Shown piece by piece: positions 36,900 through 46,007 of a stretch of 50,549 nucleotides of DNA. The notes under the pieces are model-generated. The model was not told where the DNA came from. It saw nothing but the letters and a program-made list of their open reading frames with translations, and made no database searches. Each line of letters begins with the position of its first letter. The first letter of the stretch is position 1. The stretch lies in the NCBI GenBank assembly GCA_002716745.1, contig PBBW01000005.1, positions 360,210-410,758 of the forward strand, in the 5' to 3' direction. Source of the stretch: Gammaproteobacteria bacterium. GTDB taxonomy: Bacteria > Pseudomonadota > Gammaproteobacteria > Magnimaribacterales > TMED112. The translations under genes and the position numbers were made by a program.

Positions 36900-37139
36900 T
36901 TGAAAATTTTCCTTGAAAATCAACTAATGACCCTTGATCTCCATGGGGTAAGACACTATGAGGTTCAGCAAGTAGTTGAGGATTTTATATTGACGAATCA
37001 AGAATCTATTCCCTTGATCATAATTTGTGGAAATTCAGATAAAATGATCTCATTAGTTAGTCAAACATTGACCAAATTAAACTTAAATTTTGAAAGCACC
37101 AACTACGGCAGAATCAGAGTAAACTCTTTAGATGCGTAA
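36900..37139 (+). CDS. Small stand-alone Smr-domain-like protein
   Basis: 79 aa; LDLHGVRHYEVQQVVEDFI; the usual GKG loop is replaced by CGNSDKM. Confidence 0.65.
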   Translation: MKIFLENQLMTLDLHGVRHYEVQQVVEDFILTNQESIPLIIICGNSDKMISLVSQTLTKLNLNFESTNYGRIRVNSLDA

Positions 37140-38235
37140 ACTGAAGATTGTTCAAATATTGCCTTCCTTAAATACAGGAGGAGTTGAAAGAGGAGTATTG
37201 GATTTTAACAAATATCTTGTTGATAAAGGACACAATTCTTATGTCATTTCAAATGGTGGTAGGCAAGTTAAAAATTTAGTTGAAGATGGTGGAGAACACA
37301 TTCATTTACAGGTATCTAAAAAAAGTTTCTTAACATTGATGCAAGCTAAAAAACTTGCAAACATCATAAATCAAATTTCACCAGATATTGTTCATATCAG
37401 ATCAAGAATTCCTGCCTGGGTATTACAACTTTCAAAATTCTTTATTAAAAATCCAAGGCCAATTATTTTCTCAACCTTCCATGGTCTTTACAGTACACCT
37501 TTTTATAGCCGTATCATGGCAAGCTTTGACAATGTGATAGCTATTTCTAAAACCGTTGAAAAATATATTAATGAAAATTATGAAAGACATTTAAAATCAC
37601 CACCCAAATTAATTTATCGTGGTTCTGATAAAGAATATTTCACCTCTAAATTTAGACCAAAAGATTCTTACTTAGAAAGCTTTTTTACAAAGTTTCCTTC
37701 TTTAAGAAATAAAAAAATTCTTTCTTTTCCAGGAAGACTTTCTTCATGGAAAGGCCAAGAATCATTTTTAAAATTACTATCAGAACTTTCATCAGACTAT
37801 GCTGGCATAATTGTAGGCCCTTACAAAGATGCAAAACCAAAGTTCAAGAGAAAATTAGACTTACTAATTTCAAATTATAATCTCCAGAAAAGAGTATATT
37901 TTTACAATGCAGTCGATGACATTCGTGAGATTTATTTTCTTTCTGATATAGTCTTTAATCTCTCATCCAAGCCTGAACCCTTCGGAAGAACATTATTGGA
38001 AGCTGCCATGATGAATAAAAAAATTTGCGGGTGGAACAGAGGAGGAGCTGGAGAAGTCTTAGATTTATTCTATCCAAAAGGAAAGGTAGAGTTTAATAAT
38101 TTCAAAATGCTTACCACCCAAGTTAAAGAAATTATTTTATCAAAGGATGTCCCTAACAACGTATACCTAACATCAGATCTAATGCATGAAAAAACTATCG
38201 CTTATTATTTTGATGCTTTAGATAAAAGAGACTGA
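37132..38235 (+). CDS. Glycosyltransferase family 4
   Basis: 367 aa; ILPSLNTGGVERGVLDF, FPGRLSSWKGQESFLK, SSKPEPFGRTLLEAAMMNKK. Confidence 0.88.
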   Translation: MRKLKIVQILPSLNTGGVERGVLDFNKYLVDKGHNSYVISNGGRQVKNLVEDGGEHIHLQVSKKSFLTLMQAKKLANIINQISPDIVHIRSRIPAWVLQLSKFFIKNPRPIIFSTFHGLYSTPFYSRIMASFDNVIAISKTVEKYINENYERHLKSPPKLIYRGSDKEYFTSKFRPKDSYLESFFTKFPSLRNKKILSFPGRLSSWKGQESFLKLLSELSSDYAGIIVGPYKDAKPKFKRKLDLLISNYNLQKRVYFYNAVDDIREIYFLSDIVFNLSSKPEPFGRTLLEAAMMNKKICGWNRGGAGEVLDLFYPKGKVEFNNFKMLTTQVKEIILSKDVPNNVYLTSDLMHEKTIAYYFDALDKRD

Positions 38236-39185
38236 TATACGTTTCGTACTTCTTTTTCTTGTGCTGTTAAAACATTTTTTAATTTAACCTTTTGATAAAG
38301 AAGTTTTTGAGATTCATATAATTTATCTGTTTGATTGACCCATTTTTTTACAAGCTTTGTGAAAGAAATATCATCAGTTTCTGATAAACATGAAATCGGA
38401 AGCAAGTCACTCATAATTCCAGCTTTTGTTGATAATACAGGAACATTGCAATATAGAGATTCAAATAAAACCTTAGGTGATCCTTCTCGATCAGACGGTA
38501 TTAAGAGAGAACTAGCATCTTGAAAGGCTTTATAAATATCGTCTTGTTGTCCCATCATCGTCACCCTGTTTGATAAGTGGTTTTCCTCTATATATGATTG
38601 CATCTTTTTTTTAAGGGGACCCTCACCGTAAATATCAAGAATCGCACTACAATTTAACCAAGCTTTTAGCAGCCTCATCGGGTTCTTAACAACTTCAAGT
38701 CTTCCGATAAAAATAAACTTTTTGGGTTGTTTCTTTTTAAAATTTCTAAATCTGTCTTCACATACCCAATTTTCAAGGACCATTGATTTTTGAGTTGTTT
38801 TTTTAAGAGAAGCATTGCTTGCTGCAAAAATGAAGTCGGATTGCTCAAATGCTTTGATTTTTTTCTTGGTTCCATGAATTGTTGAGCAGTGAATGTAATC
38901 ATTCGATAAATTTTTTGATATTAAATCTGTCATTTTATACCCGTGGGTGTGAACTATATCTGGTTTGAAACTTGAAAGTGCTTTATTGATTCTATTTCTT
39001 AAAAAGGGGGAATAGCGCCATTCATTTGTCTTAAGCTCAAAATAGGGCCCTCTAAAATTCTTCTTGAATCTTGAAGCGCCGATTACCAAAACATCTAAAT
39101 TTTTTGATTGTTCAAAAGATAGTTCCTCTATGTGTCTTTCTAGCCCAGCAAAAACTTTACTTGAAAATAAATGTACGACTTTCAA
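38205..39185 (-). CDS. Glycosyltransferase family 4
   Basis: 326 aa; PDIVHTHGYKM, FIFIGRLEVVKNPMRLLKAW, LIPSDREGSPKVLFESLYCNVPVLST. Confidence 0.87.
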   Translation of the reverse strand: MKVVHLFSSKVFAGLERHIEELSFEQSKNLDVLVIGASRFKKNFRGPYFELKTNEWRYSPFLRNRINKALSSFKPDIVHTHGYKMTDLISKNLSNDYIHCSTIHGTKKKIKAFEQSDFIFAASNASLKKTTQKSMVLENWVCEDRFRNFKKKQPKKFIFIGRLEVVKNPMRLLKAWLNCSAILDIYGEGPLKKKMQSYIEENHLSNRVTMMGQQDDIYKAFQDASSLLIPSDREGSPKVLFESLYCNVPVLSTKAGIMSDLLPISCLSETDDISFTKLVKKWVNQTDKLYESQKLLYQKVKLKNVLTAQEKEVRNVYQSLLSKASK

Positions 39186-40114
39186 ATTATCTCCATTAAA
39201 ATATCAACAATTCTTTTTGACTCTTTCAATATTTTTCTCTTTTTTGGCATGTGAATCTTTACGTCATCTAATTTCCCAAATATCCCTTTCTTTATGACGC
39301 TTATGTATCCAATTTCACCTGACATTTTTAAAAAATCAATATTTTTGGTTACTTTGGTTTGGACTTGGCCGTACTGGGCTTGGCGTTTATCAAGGTGCAT
39401 AACTAAAACTTTTGAATTTGTAGATAAAGCTTCATAAACTCCTGAGACACTTTCAGGCGTTACAATAATATATTCCGATTGAGACATTTGATTTGATAAC
39501 CAATCCTTCTCAACGTCCATCCAATTAAAGAATTCAGCATTTCCGTTATGATCAGGAATTTTAAAATTTGGCGATCTTGGCGATGTCGATACCTTCCATT
39601 GGATTTTTGGGAATTTATCTAAAATTAGCTTCAATTGCTGTGATACTAACTTCTGACTAAAAGAAAAATGACGGCTATTTCCACCTATAAGTATAGTGCC
39701 GTTACCTAAAATGGGTTCTTTATCAAAGTATTTGCACAATACTCCTTTTGACCGTAAAACATTTTTTGGCGTATAAAGTAAATACCTATCATTCTCAGGA
39801 ACTATCGCACAATCAAATAATTGTGTAGGTTTGAAAGATGGTCTCATTAAAACAATTGTTTTTGGAGTCTTAAGTCTGTCTTTAACTTGAAGCATAAAAT
39901 GATGTGTTTTATTACCTGCCGCAACCAAGATATTTGGAGTAACTGTTATATTTTTTGGCCAATCCTTAAAATTTGTTGAACAATCAATGTCAGTTGTATT
40001 TACCTTTTTTCTTTTACTTAATTCATGAATTAATGCTTCAATTTGCTTTTCATGACCTTTTTTTCCATCTTTAAAGGCCCAAATAGTAATTTCTTCTTTG
40101 TGTTTGAGTGACAT
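39182..40114 (-). CDS. ELM1/GtrOC1-type putative glycosyltransferase (mitochondrial fission ELM1 family)
   Basis: 310 aa; ITIWAFKDGKKGHEKQIEALIHEL, LVAAGNKTHHFML, IVTPESVSGVYEAL. Confidence 0.8.
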   Translation of the reverse strand: MSLKHKEEITIWAFKDGKKGHEKQIEALIHELSKRKKVNTTDIDCSTNFKDWPKNITVTPNILVAAGNKTHHFMLQVKDRLKTPKTIVLMRPSFKPTQLFDCAIVPENDRYLLYTPKNVLRSKGVLCKYFDKEPILGNGTILIGGNSRHFSFSQKLVSQQLKLILDKFPKIQWKVSTSPRSPNFKIPDHNGNAEFFNWMDVEKDWLSNQMSQSEYIIVTPESVSGVYEALSTNSKVLVMHLDKRQAQYGQVQTKVTKNIDFLKMSGEIGYISVIKKGIFGKLDDVKIHMPKKRKILKESKRIVDILMEII

Positions 40115-40132
40115 AGATTAAAATAATCCTAC

Positions 40133-40906
40133 ATGGTTAATAGTAATAAATACAAGACAGTCTTTCTATCAGATATACATTTAGGGTTTAATGGGTGTCA
40201 GAGCGATAGGCTTAAAACCTTTCTGGATAATATAGAAGCAGAAAGAATTTTTTTAGTTGGCGATATAGTGGACCTATGGTCCATGAAAGAAAATTTCTTT
40301 TGGCCAAAATCACATCAGATCATTCTTGATAAATTAATTTCACTTCAAAGGTCTGGGACCAAAATTAAGTATATCTCTGGAAATCATGATGACCCACTCA
40401 GAGATGAGGCTCTAACAAAATCTCTTGGAGAAGGTGATTATCCTTATAAGGGTATTATTTCAGCCCTAAAATCTTTTAGCCCATCTGAATCTTATGTTTT
40501 AAAGAATAAAATCCATGGAAATATTCTTGTAATTCATGGAGATCAGTACGATGTAGTTACTTCAAATGCAAAATGGGTCTCTAAATTAGGTGGGATAATT
40601 TACGATGGACTAATTTCATTGAACAGACCCTTATCAAAATATTTAAAAAGACTTACTAAAAATATTGTAAACAAAGCAGGTAATTTTCAGAAACTTGTAG
40701 AGAATGAATGTAAAAGAGGAGGATATGACGGTTTGATGTGTGGTCATATTCATAAACCAGAAATTAGAAAATTTGATAACTACTCATACTTAAACACAGG
40801 CGATTGGATAGAAAGTTGCACTGCCATAGTAGAAGATGAAAATGAGGGACTTTCTTTAATTGAGTTTGATAAAAATAATACAGTTAAAATTATAAAAAGT
40901 TTATGA
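40133..40906 (+). CDS. plcP: Calcineurin-like metallophosphoesterase, PlcP-like (often annotated UDP-2,3-diacylglucosamine diphosphatase)
   Basis: 257 aa; VFLSDIHLG, LVGDIVDLW, SGNHDD, VIHGDQYDVV, CGHIHKPEIR, LNTGDWIESCTAIVE; resembles PlcP more than E. coli LpxH. Confidence 0.75.
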   Translation: MVNSNKYKTVFLSDIHLGFNGCQSDRLKTFLDNIEAERIFLVGDIVDLWSMKENFFWPKSHQIILDKLISLQRSGTKIKYISGNHDDPLRDEALTKSLGEGDYPYKGIISALKSFSPSESYVLKNKIHGNILVIHGDQYDVVTSNAKWVSKLGGIIYDGLISLNRPLSKYLKRLTKNIVNKAGNFQKLVENECKRGGYDGLMCGHIHKPEIRKFDNYSYLNTGDWIESCTAIVEDENEGLSLIEFDKNNTVKIIKSL

Positions 40907-41895
40907 AGAAAATCTTAATAATTACAGATGCTTGGGAGCCTCAAGTAAATGGAGTAGTTACCACTATGACAACTGTTGTAAAGCACCTTAAGAGGAAAAA
41001 CTTTTTGGTTGAAGTTCTGCATCCAGGACACTTTCATACCTTTCCATTACCTAACTATCCAGAAATTTCAATTGCATGGAATTTTTGGGACTTAAAGAAA
41101 AAAATAAAAAAAATTAATCCTGATTTCATTCACATTTCAGTTGAGGGTCCACTAGGGGTAACTGCCAGGCACTTTTGTGTTGAACAAAATATTCCTTACA
41201 CATCGGCGATTCACACAAAATTTCCAGAGTATGTTTATGAACGATTTGGGATTGGTTTGGATGTGACTAAAGGACTGCTAAAATGGTTTCATAATTCTGC
41301 TGCTAAGACATTAGTTAACACTAAGAGCCATAAAGAGGAATTAATAAAAGATGGTTTTACTGATTTGGTTCTTTGGAGCAGGGGTTTTGATGATAAGATT
41401 TTTTTTCCCAGCAATGTGGGTGGAAAAGGTAACTATTTACTTTATGTCGGAAGAGTTGCAATTGAAAAAAATATTGAGGAATTTCTAACACTTGATACAA
41501 AAATGCAGAAGGTAGTAGTTGGAGGAGGGCCAAAACTGAAGTCTTACCAAAAAAAATATAAAGACGTTAAATTTCTTGGTTATAAATCAGGGAGAGAATT
41601 AGCTGAGATTTATAGAGATGCAGCCTGTTTTGTTTTTCCATCAAAAACAGACACTTTTGGAATAGTTTTAATTGAATCTTTAGCTTGCGGTACCCCTCTG
41701 GCAGGATTTAATGTTACAGGCCCAAAAGACATTGTCATAGAGGGAGTTAATGGGTGTCTTACCAAAGATAATCTCTTAGAAGCAGTAAATAATGCCATAG
41801 CATGTGATCGTAAGAAAGTTTTTAAGACCTCAGTAGATTACACTTGGGAAAAAGTGACTGAGCAATTTATTAGTTCATTGGTGTCAGTAAAATGA
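40903..41895 (+). CDS. Glycosyltransferase family 4, Agt-like (diacylglycerol glycosyltransferase candidate)
   Basis: 330 aa; ILIITDAWEPQVNGVVTTM, IHISVEGPLGVTARHFC, HTKFPEYVYERFG, FVFPSKTDTFGIVLIESLACGTPLAGFNVTGPKDIV; 4-bp overlap with upstream gene. Confidence 0.85.
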   Translation: MKKILIITDAWEPQVNGVVTTMTTVVKHLKRKNFLVEVLHPGHFHTFPLPNYPEISIAWNFWDLKKKIKKINPDFIHISVEGPLGVTARHFCVEQNIPYTSAIHTKFPEYVYERFGIGLDVTKGLLKWFHNSAAKTLVNTKSHKEELIKDGFTDLVLWSRGFDDKIFFPSNVGGKGNYLLYVGRVAIEKNIEEFLTLDTKMQKVVVGGGPKLKSYQKKYKDVKFLGYKSGRELAEIYRDAACFVFPSKTDTFGIVLIESLACGTPLAGFNVTGPKDIVIEGVNGCLTKDNLLEAVNNAIACDRKKVFKTSVDYTWEKVTEQFISSLVSVK

Positions 41896-42629
41896 TTTTT
41901 TTCCCTTTTGCAGATGAAAACCCATCATCGAGAACACCAATTCTTACATGGTCGTTAATCGCAATTAATGTACTAGTTTTTTTATTCCAACTGTCTTTAG
42001 GCCCATCAAACCAAGTGTTAATAAATGAATTTGGGGTAAGGCCCTCCACATTTTCTGAATTCACTAATCTTCATACAATCATTACATCCGCATTTTTACA
42101 TGGGGGCTTTATGCACCTAATTTCAAATATGGTTGTGCTTTATATTTATGGAGATAATGTTGAGTCTCATCTTGGTAGAAAGAATTTCCTAATATTCTAT
42201 TTTCTTGGAGGCCTTTGTGCAGCTTATTTTCAATCTTTATTTGCTGGTAGGCTAGATGTTCCAATGATAGGAGCAAGCGGATGTATCGCAGCAATTATGG
42301 GAGCTTATTTTGTGCTTTACCCTACTGCAAGAGTAAAAGTTTTCGTTTGGTTTTTGATATTTGTTCAAATCATGCGTGTGCCAGCAAATATTGTCATTGG
42401 GTTCTGGCTGATAGGACAACTTATAAGCGCAGCTGGAAATTCTTATGATGGCGTTGCATATTTTGCACATATAGGAGGATTCATTTTTGGGTTTATTGCC
42501 ATTAAATATATCTTCAAACAGTATATCTCTAATGTTAAAAACTATGTTGACTATGAAGAGGTTTCAGAAAGAGATATACCAATCTCAAGAAAGGACAAAT
42601 CTCAGGGACTTAAGAAGAAAAATGATTAA
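41892..42629 (+). CDS. Rhomboid-family intramembrane serine protease
   Basis: 245 aa polytopic; FLHGGFMHLISNMVVLYIYG, GASGCIAAIMGAYFVLYP, AHIGGFIFG. Confidence 0.9.
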   Translation: MIFFPFADENPSSRTPILTWSLIAINVLVFLFQLSLGPSNQVLINEFGVRPSTFSEFTNLHTIITSAFLHGGFMHLISNMVVLYIYGDNVESHLGRKNFLIFYFLGGLCAAYFQSLFAGRLDVPMIGASGCIAAIMGAYFVLYPTARVKVFVWFLIFVQIMRVPANIVIGFWLIGQLISAAGNSYDGVAYFAHIGGFIFGFIAIKYIFKQYISNVKNYVDYEEVSERDIPISRKDKSQGLKKKND

Positions 42630-42918
42630 TAAAATAAAGGAGCTGCTTTCAAAGAATTTAAACATCTCAGAATTAGATATATTAGACGAAAGTCCAAATC
42701 ATGGGGGCTATAATGGTTCAGTTACTCATGTGAAAATTATAGTAATTTCAGACGACTTCACAGAATTAAAGCTTCTTGATCGGCATAAGCTTGTATATAA
42801 AGCAATGGACACCCTTGTCAGCCAAATTCACGCAATCTCAATAATTGCAAAAACACCATATGAATGGTCGAAATCAAATGACTTTCAACAATCACCACCA
42901 TGTGGAAAACAAAATTGA
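42622..42918 (+). CDS. BolA family protein
   Basis: Starting at the internal ATG 42622: HVKIIVISDDFTELKLLDRHKLVYKAMDTLVSQIHAISIIAKTPYEW. Confidence 0.85.
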   Translation: MINKIKELLSKNLNISELDILDESPNHGGYNGSVTHVKIIVISDDFTELKLLDRHKLVYKAMDTLVSQIHAISIIAKTPYEWSKSNDFQQSPPCGKQN

Positions 42919-45203
42919 GTATTTTCTTTAATTTTTTATATAACTTTAAGCGCTTGTCATTATTATCAATACTGCTTGTTGTTGCCTTGTTATCTATTGG
43001 CATCAAGAATTTTAAATTTGATGCTTCTTCTGATACCTTAGTGCTGGAAAACGATACCTTATTCGAACAATATGAACAAACAAATGAAAAGTTTGGAGAA
43101 AGTGAATTTCTTGTAGTAGCAGTTGATAATAAAGGCTCTGAGTTTAACTATAAATTTTTAGAAAAAATTTCAAATCTCCAGGAGGAACTAGGCGCACTTC
43201 CCGAAGTAACTAATGCTCTATCAATACTTGATGCACCATTGCTGCAGCAACCAAGAGTTCCTTTATTAAAAACTGACAACAATATTAAATATTTTTTAAA
43301 AGATGATTTGAATTTATCCTCCTCATTGGATGAATTAATAAATAGTCCAATATTCAGTAATCTTATAGTTAATGATGCTGGGAATGTATTTGCCATCCAG
43401 CTTAACCTAGATGAAGAATATGAATTTGGTGCTACAGTCAAGCGGATAAGATCCACAATTAACGACTGGGATGGTGTTGCCTATCTTGCAGGCCCTGCCA
43501 TGATTGTCGAAGATACAATAAATTATATTAAATCGGATGTAGTGATATTTGGCTTTGTAACTTTTATTATATTTTCCTTTTTATTATTTCTATTTTTAAA
43601 AGACTTTTGGGCAACATCTGTAGTAATGATAAATTCTTCATTGGTATTGTCATCATCAATGGGCTTATTGGGAATATTTGATTGGCCTATTAGTATAGTC
43701 TCTTCAAACTTTCTTGCACTTCTATTGATCACTTCCATAGCTGTTTCTGTGCACATTATTGTTAAATTGCAAAGTGTTAAAAATACAAGAACTAATCATA
43801 TTGATGCTATCTCCGAAATAATCATTCCTTGTTTATATACCGCACTCACAACTATTGTAGGCTTTGGAGCCTTAATGTTTAGTGGAATCAAGCCAGTTAT
43901 AGACTTTGGTAAAATGATGATGATAGGGGTAGCAGTAAATTTTATTATTTCATTTGTATTTATACCTACATGTATTTTTTTTAGACCATTTGTTTTAGCC
44001 AGAGGAGATCGGTTGGAAAACTTCTTATTCCAATTTTACCTAAAAACTAAAAGCTTACTTCCTACTAATCCACTTACTTTAATTTTGTTAGCTTTGCCAA
44101 TTTTTCTATATCTTTCAACAAACCTAAAAGTAGAGAATAAGTTTATTGATTATTTTCAAAAAGACACGGAAATTTATAAAGGCATGTCATTAATTGATGG
44201 AGAGCTTGGAGGGACAAGTCCAATTGATATTACATTAACCATTCCAGAGGAGGGGAGTGACTTTGATGAGTATGATTTATTTTTTAGTGAAGGTTCTTCT
44301 GTTCCAGAGTACTGGTGGAAAAAAGATAATATGGATGTTCTCAAAAGCATACAGGAAAATTTAAATAAATTGGATGGTGTGGGGAAGGTTCTAAGCATAG
44401 CCAACGGAATTCAACTTGCTGAGGAATTGAATAACTATAATGAGCTTGGAGATTTAGAGTTAGTTTTTATAAAGAACACACTTTTAGATAGTGAAACCGC
44501 AAGTGAACTCATTGACAGTTATATAACAAGCGACGATAGGGAAGTACGTATTGGTCTAAGAGTAAAAGATTCAACTGATAATTTAAGTAGAGAGAAACTC
44601 ATACAAAACATTTATAAAATAGTTGATGAAGAAACAGCTAATTCAAACTATTCGTATCAAATTTCAGGCCTTGGCATTTTGTATAATAATTTATTACAAA
44701 GCTTATTTTCCTCGCAAATAAAGTCTCTTATATTTGTTTTTGGTGCAATTTTTTTTATGTTGTTATTGTTGTTCAGAAATATTCTAAGATCATTTTTTAT
44801 TCTTTTAATTCCCGCTTTTTCTGTAAGTGCAATTCTTTCTATAATGTCTATTATGGCGATCCCACTTGATATTATGACAATCACAATAGCATCTATCTCA
44901 GTTGGCATGTCGGTTGATTACTCAATTCACTTCGCCTGGAGGTATATCAAAGAAAAAATGAAAAATCAGAAAAAAAATGCCACTTCTGAAGCATTTACCC
45001 TAAGTGAAAAAAATACATTCGAACTTACTGGTAAAGCAATTTTTATTACAGGATTTACAATTATTTTAGGATTTTTAATCCTAATCCTATCGAACTTTAA
45101 CCCTACTATTTTATTTGGAGTTTTATCGGCACTTGCAATTCTAATTTCTATGAAAATGACTTTTATAGTTATGCCAAGAATGTTAGACCTAACAATTAAA
45201 TAA
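42900..45203 (+). CDS. MMPL/RND superfamily exporter
   Basis: 767 aa, two repeated 5-6 TM blocks; TIASISVGMSVDYSIHFAWRY; FGFGALMFSGIKPV-type region. Confidence 0.87.
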   Translation: MWKTKLSIFFNFLYNFKRLSLLSILLVVALLSIGIKNFKFDASSDTLVLENDTLFEQYEQTNEKFGESEFLVVAVDNKGSEFNYKFLEKISNLQEELGALPEVTNALSILDAPLLQQPRVPLLKTDNNIKYFLKDDLNLSSSLDELINSPIFSNLIVNDAGNVFAIQLNLDEEYEFGATVKRIRSTINDWDGVAYLAGPAMIVEDTINYIKSDVVIFGFVTFIIFSFLLFLFLKDFWATSVVMINSSLVLSSSMGLLGIFDWPISIVSSNFLALLLITSIAVSVHIIVKLQSVKNTRTNHIDAISEIIIPCLYTALTTIVGFGALMFSGIKPVIDFGKMMMIGVAVNFIISFVFIPTCIFFRPFVLARGDRLENFLFQFYLKTKSLLPTNPLTLILLALPIFLYLSTNLKVENKFIDYFQKDTEIYKGMSLIDGELGGTSPIDITLTIPEEGSDFDEYDLFFSEGSSVPEYWWKKDNMDVLKSIQENLNKLDGVGKVLSIANGIQLAEELNNYNELGDLELVFIKNTLLDSETASELIDSYITSDDREVRIGLRVKDSTDNLSREKLIQNIYKIVDEETANSNYSYQISGLGILYNNLLQSLFSSQIKSLIFVFGAIFFMLLLLFRNILRSFFILLIPAFSVSAILSIMSIMAIPLDIMTITIASISVGMSVDYSIHFAWRYIKEKMKNQKKNATSEAFTLSEKNTFELTGKAIFITGFTIILGFLILILSNFNPTILFGVLSALAILISMKMTFIVMPRMLDLTIK

Positions 45204-45971
45204 TTTCTTAAAATTTTTCGTAGTGCTATTGGCGAGTGATTCAGCGCTCTGTTGTTTAATCTCTGCTAATTCAGATAATATATTCTTTAGGTACATTGGC
45301 TCATTCCGATTGCTGCTGGGTTTAGGTTCCATATTCTTTGGTATTAAATATGGCGCATCAGTTTCTATAATTAATCTGTCGTTAGGAATTATATTTACAA
45401 TTTTTCTTAAATCAGCACCTCTTTTTGGATCACAAACCCATCCAGTTATCCCGATGTATAAATCTAAATCTAGGAATGAACGAAGCTCATCCTCATTGCC
45501 AGTGAAACAATGCACAATGCTCTGAGGGATCTTTTGTATATATTTCTTTAATATCGGGTAAAAGTCATGAAAAGACTCCCTTTGGTGAAGGAAAACTGGA
45601 AGTTTTGAGTCAACTGCAACCTCCAGATGAGCTTCAAAACACTTTTTTTGAATCTCAGGGCTCTGAAAATTTCTAAAATAATCCAGACCAATCTCACCTA
45701 TAGCTTTTACATTTTGATGTTTCGAAACTTCTAGTAATTTTCCACTGGTATTGGGTTTAAGTTCTGATGCATAATGAGGATGAATTCCCACTCCAATATA
45801 TAAATTTTTAATTTCTTCTGAATATTTTACTAACGTATCAATTTCTAATTCTCGCGAGGAAGGTGCAAAATAATAATTAACACCATTCTCTTCAGCTCGT
45901 TTAAAAATTATATTCAAGTCTTTATTAAAGCTAGTATGGGTTAAATTAAAACAAGAATCTGCAAGTACCAT
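45189..45971 (-). CDS. tatD: TatD family metal-dependent hydrolase/DNase
   Basis: IHPHYASE, IGEIGLDYFRN, VHCFTG, IGITGWVCDPKRG, IETDAPYLIPKNMEPKPSSNRNEP; start probably ATG at 45971. Confidence 0.9.
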   Translation of the reverse strand: MVLADSCFNLTHTSFNKDLNIIFKRAEENGVNYYFAPSSRELEIDTLVKYSEEIKNLYIGVGIHPHYASELKPNTSGKLLEVSKHQNVKAIGEIGLDYFRNFQSPEIQKKCFEAHLEVAVDSKLPVFLHQRESFHDFYPILKKYIQKIPQSIVHCFTGNEDELRSFLDLDLYIGITGWVCDPKRGADLRKIVNIIPNDRLIIETDAPYLIPKNMEPKPSSNRNEPMYLKNILSELAEIKQQSAESLANSTTKNFKKLFNC

Positions 45972-46007
45972 TTCAGTTAAATTTTGATACACTCTACCCT
46001 AGTCAAA

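Noticed and set aside
42487-42621. N-terminal extension of the BolA ORF within the rhomboid gene
   Set aside because: It overlaps rhomboid coding in another frame; ATG at 42622 gives a normal BolA length.
45945-45971. TatD-family protein lacking the usual N-terminal HxH metal motif (ADSCFNLTH)
   Set aside because: E. coli TatD itself, as I recall its sequence, begins DIGVNLT without HxH and shares IGITGWVCD and KPSSxRNEP with this protein, so this looks normal for true TatD orthologues.
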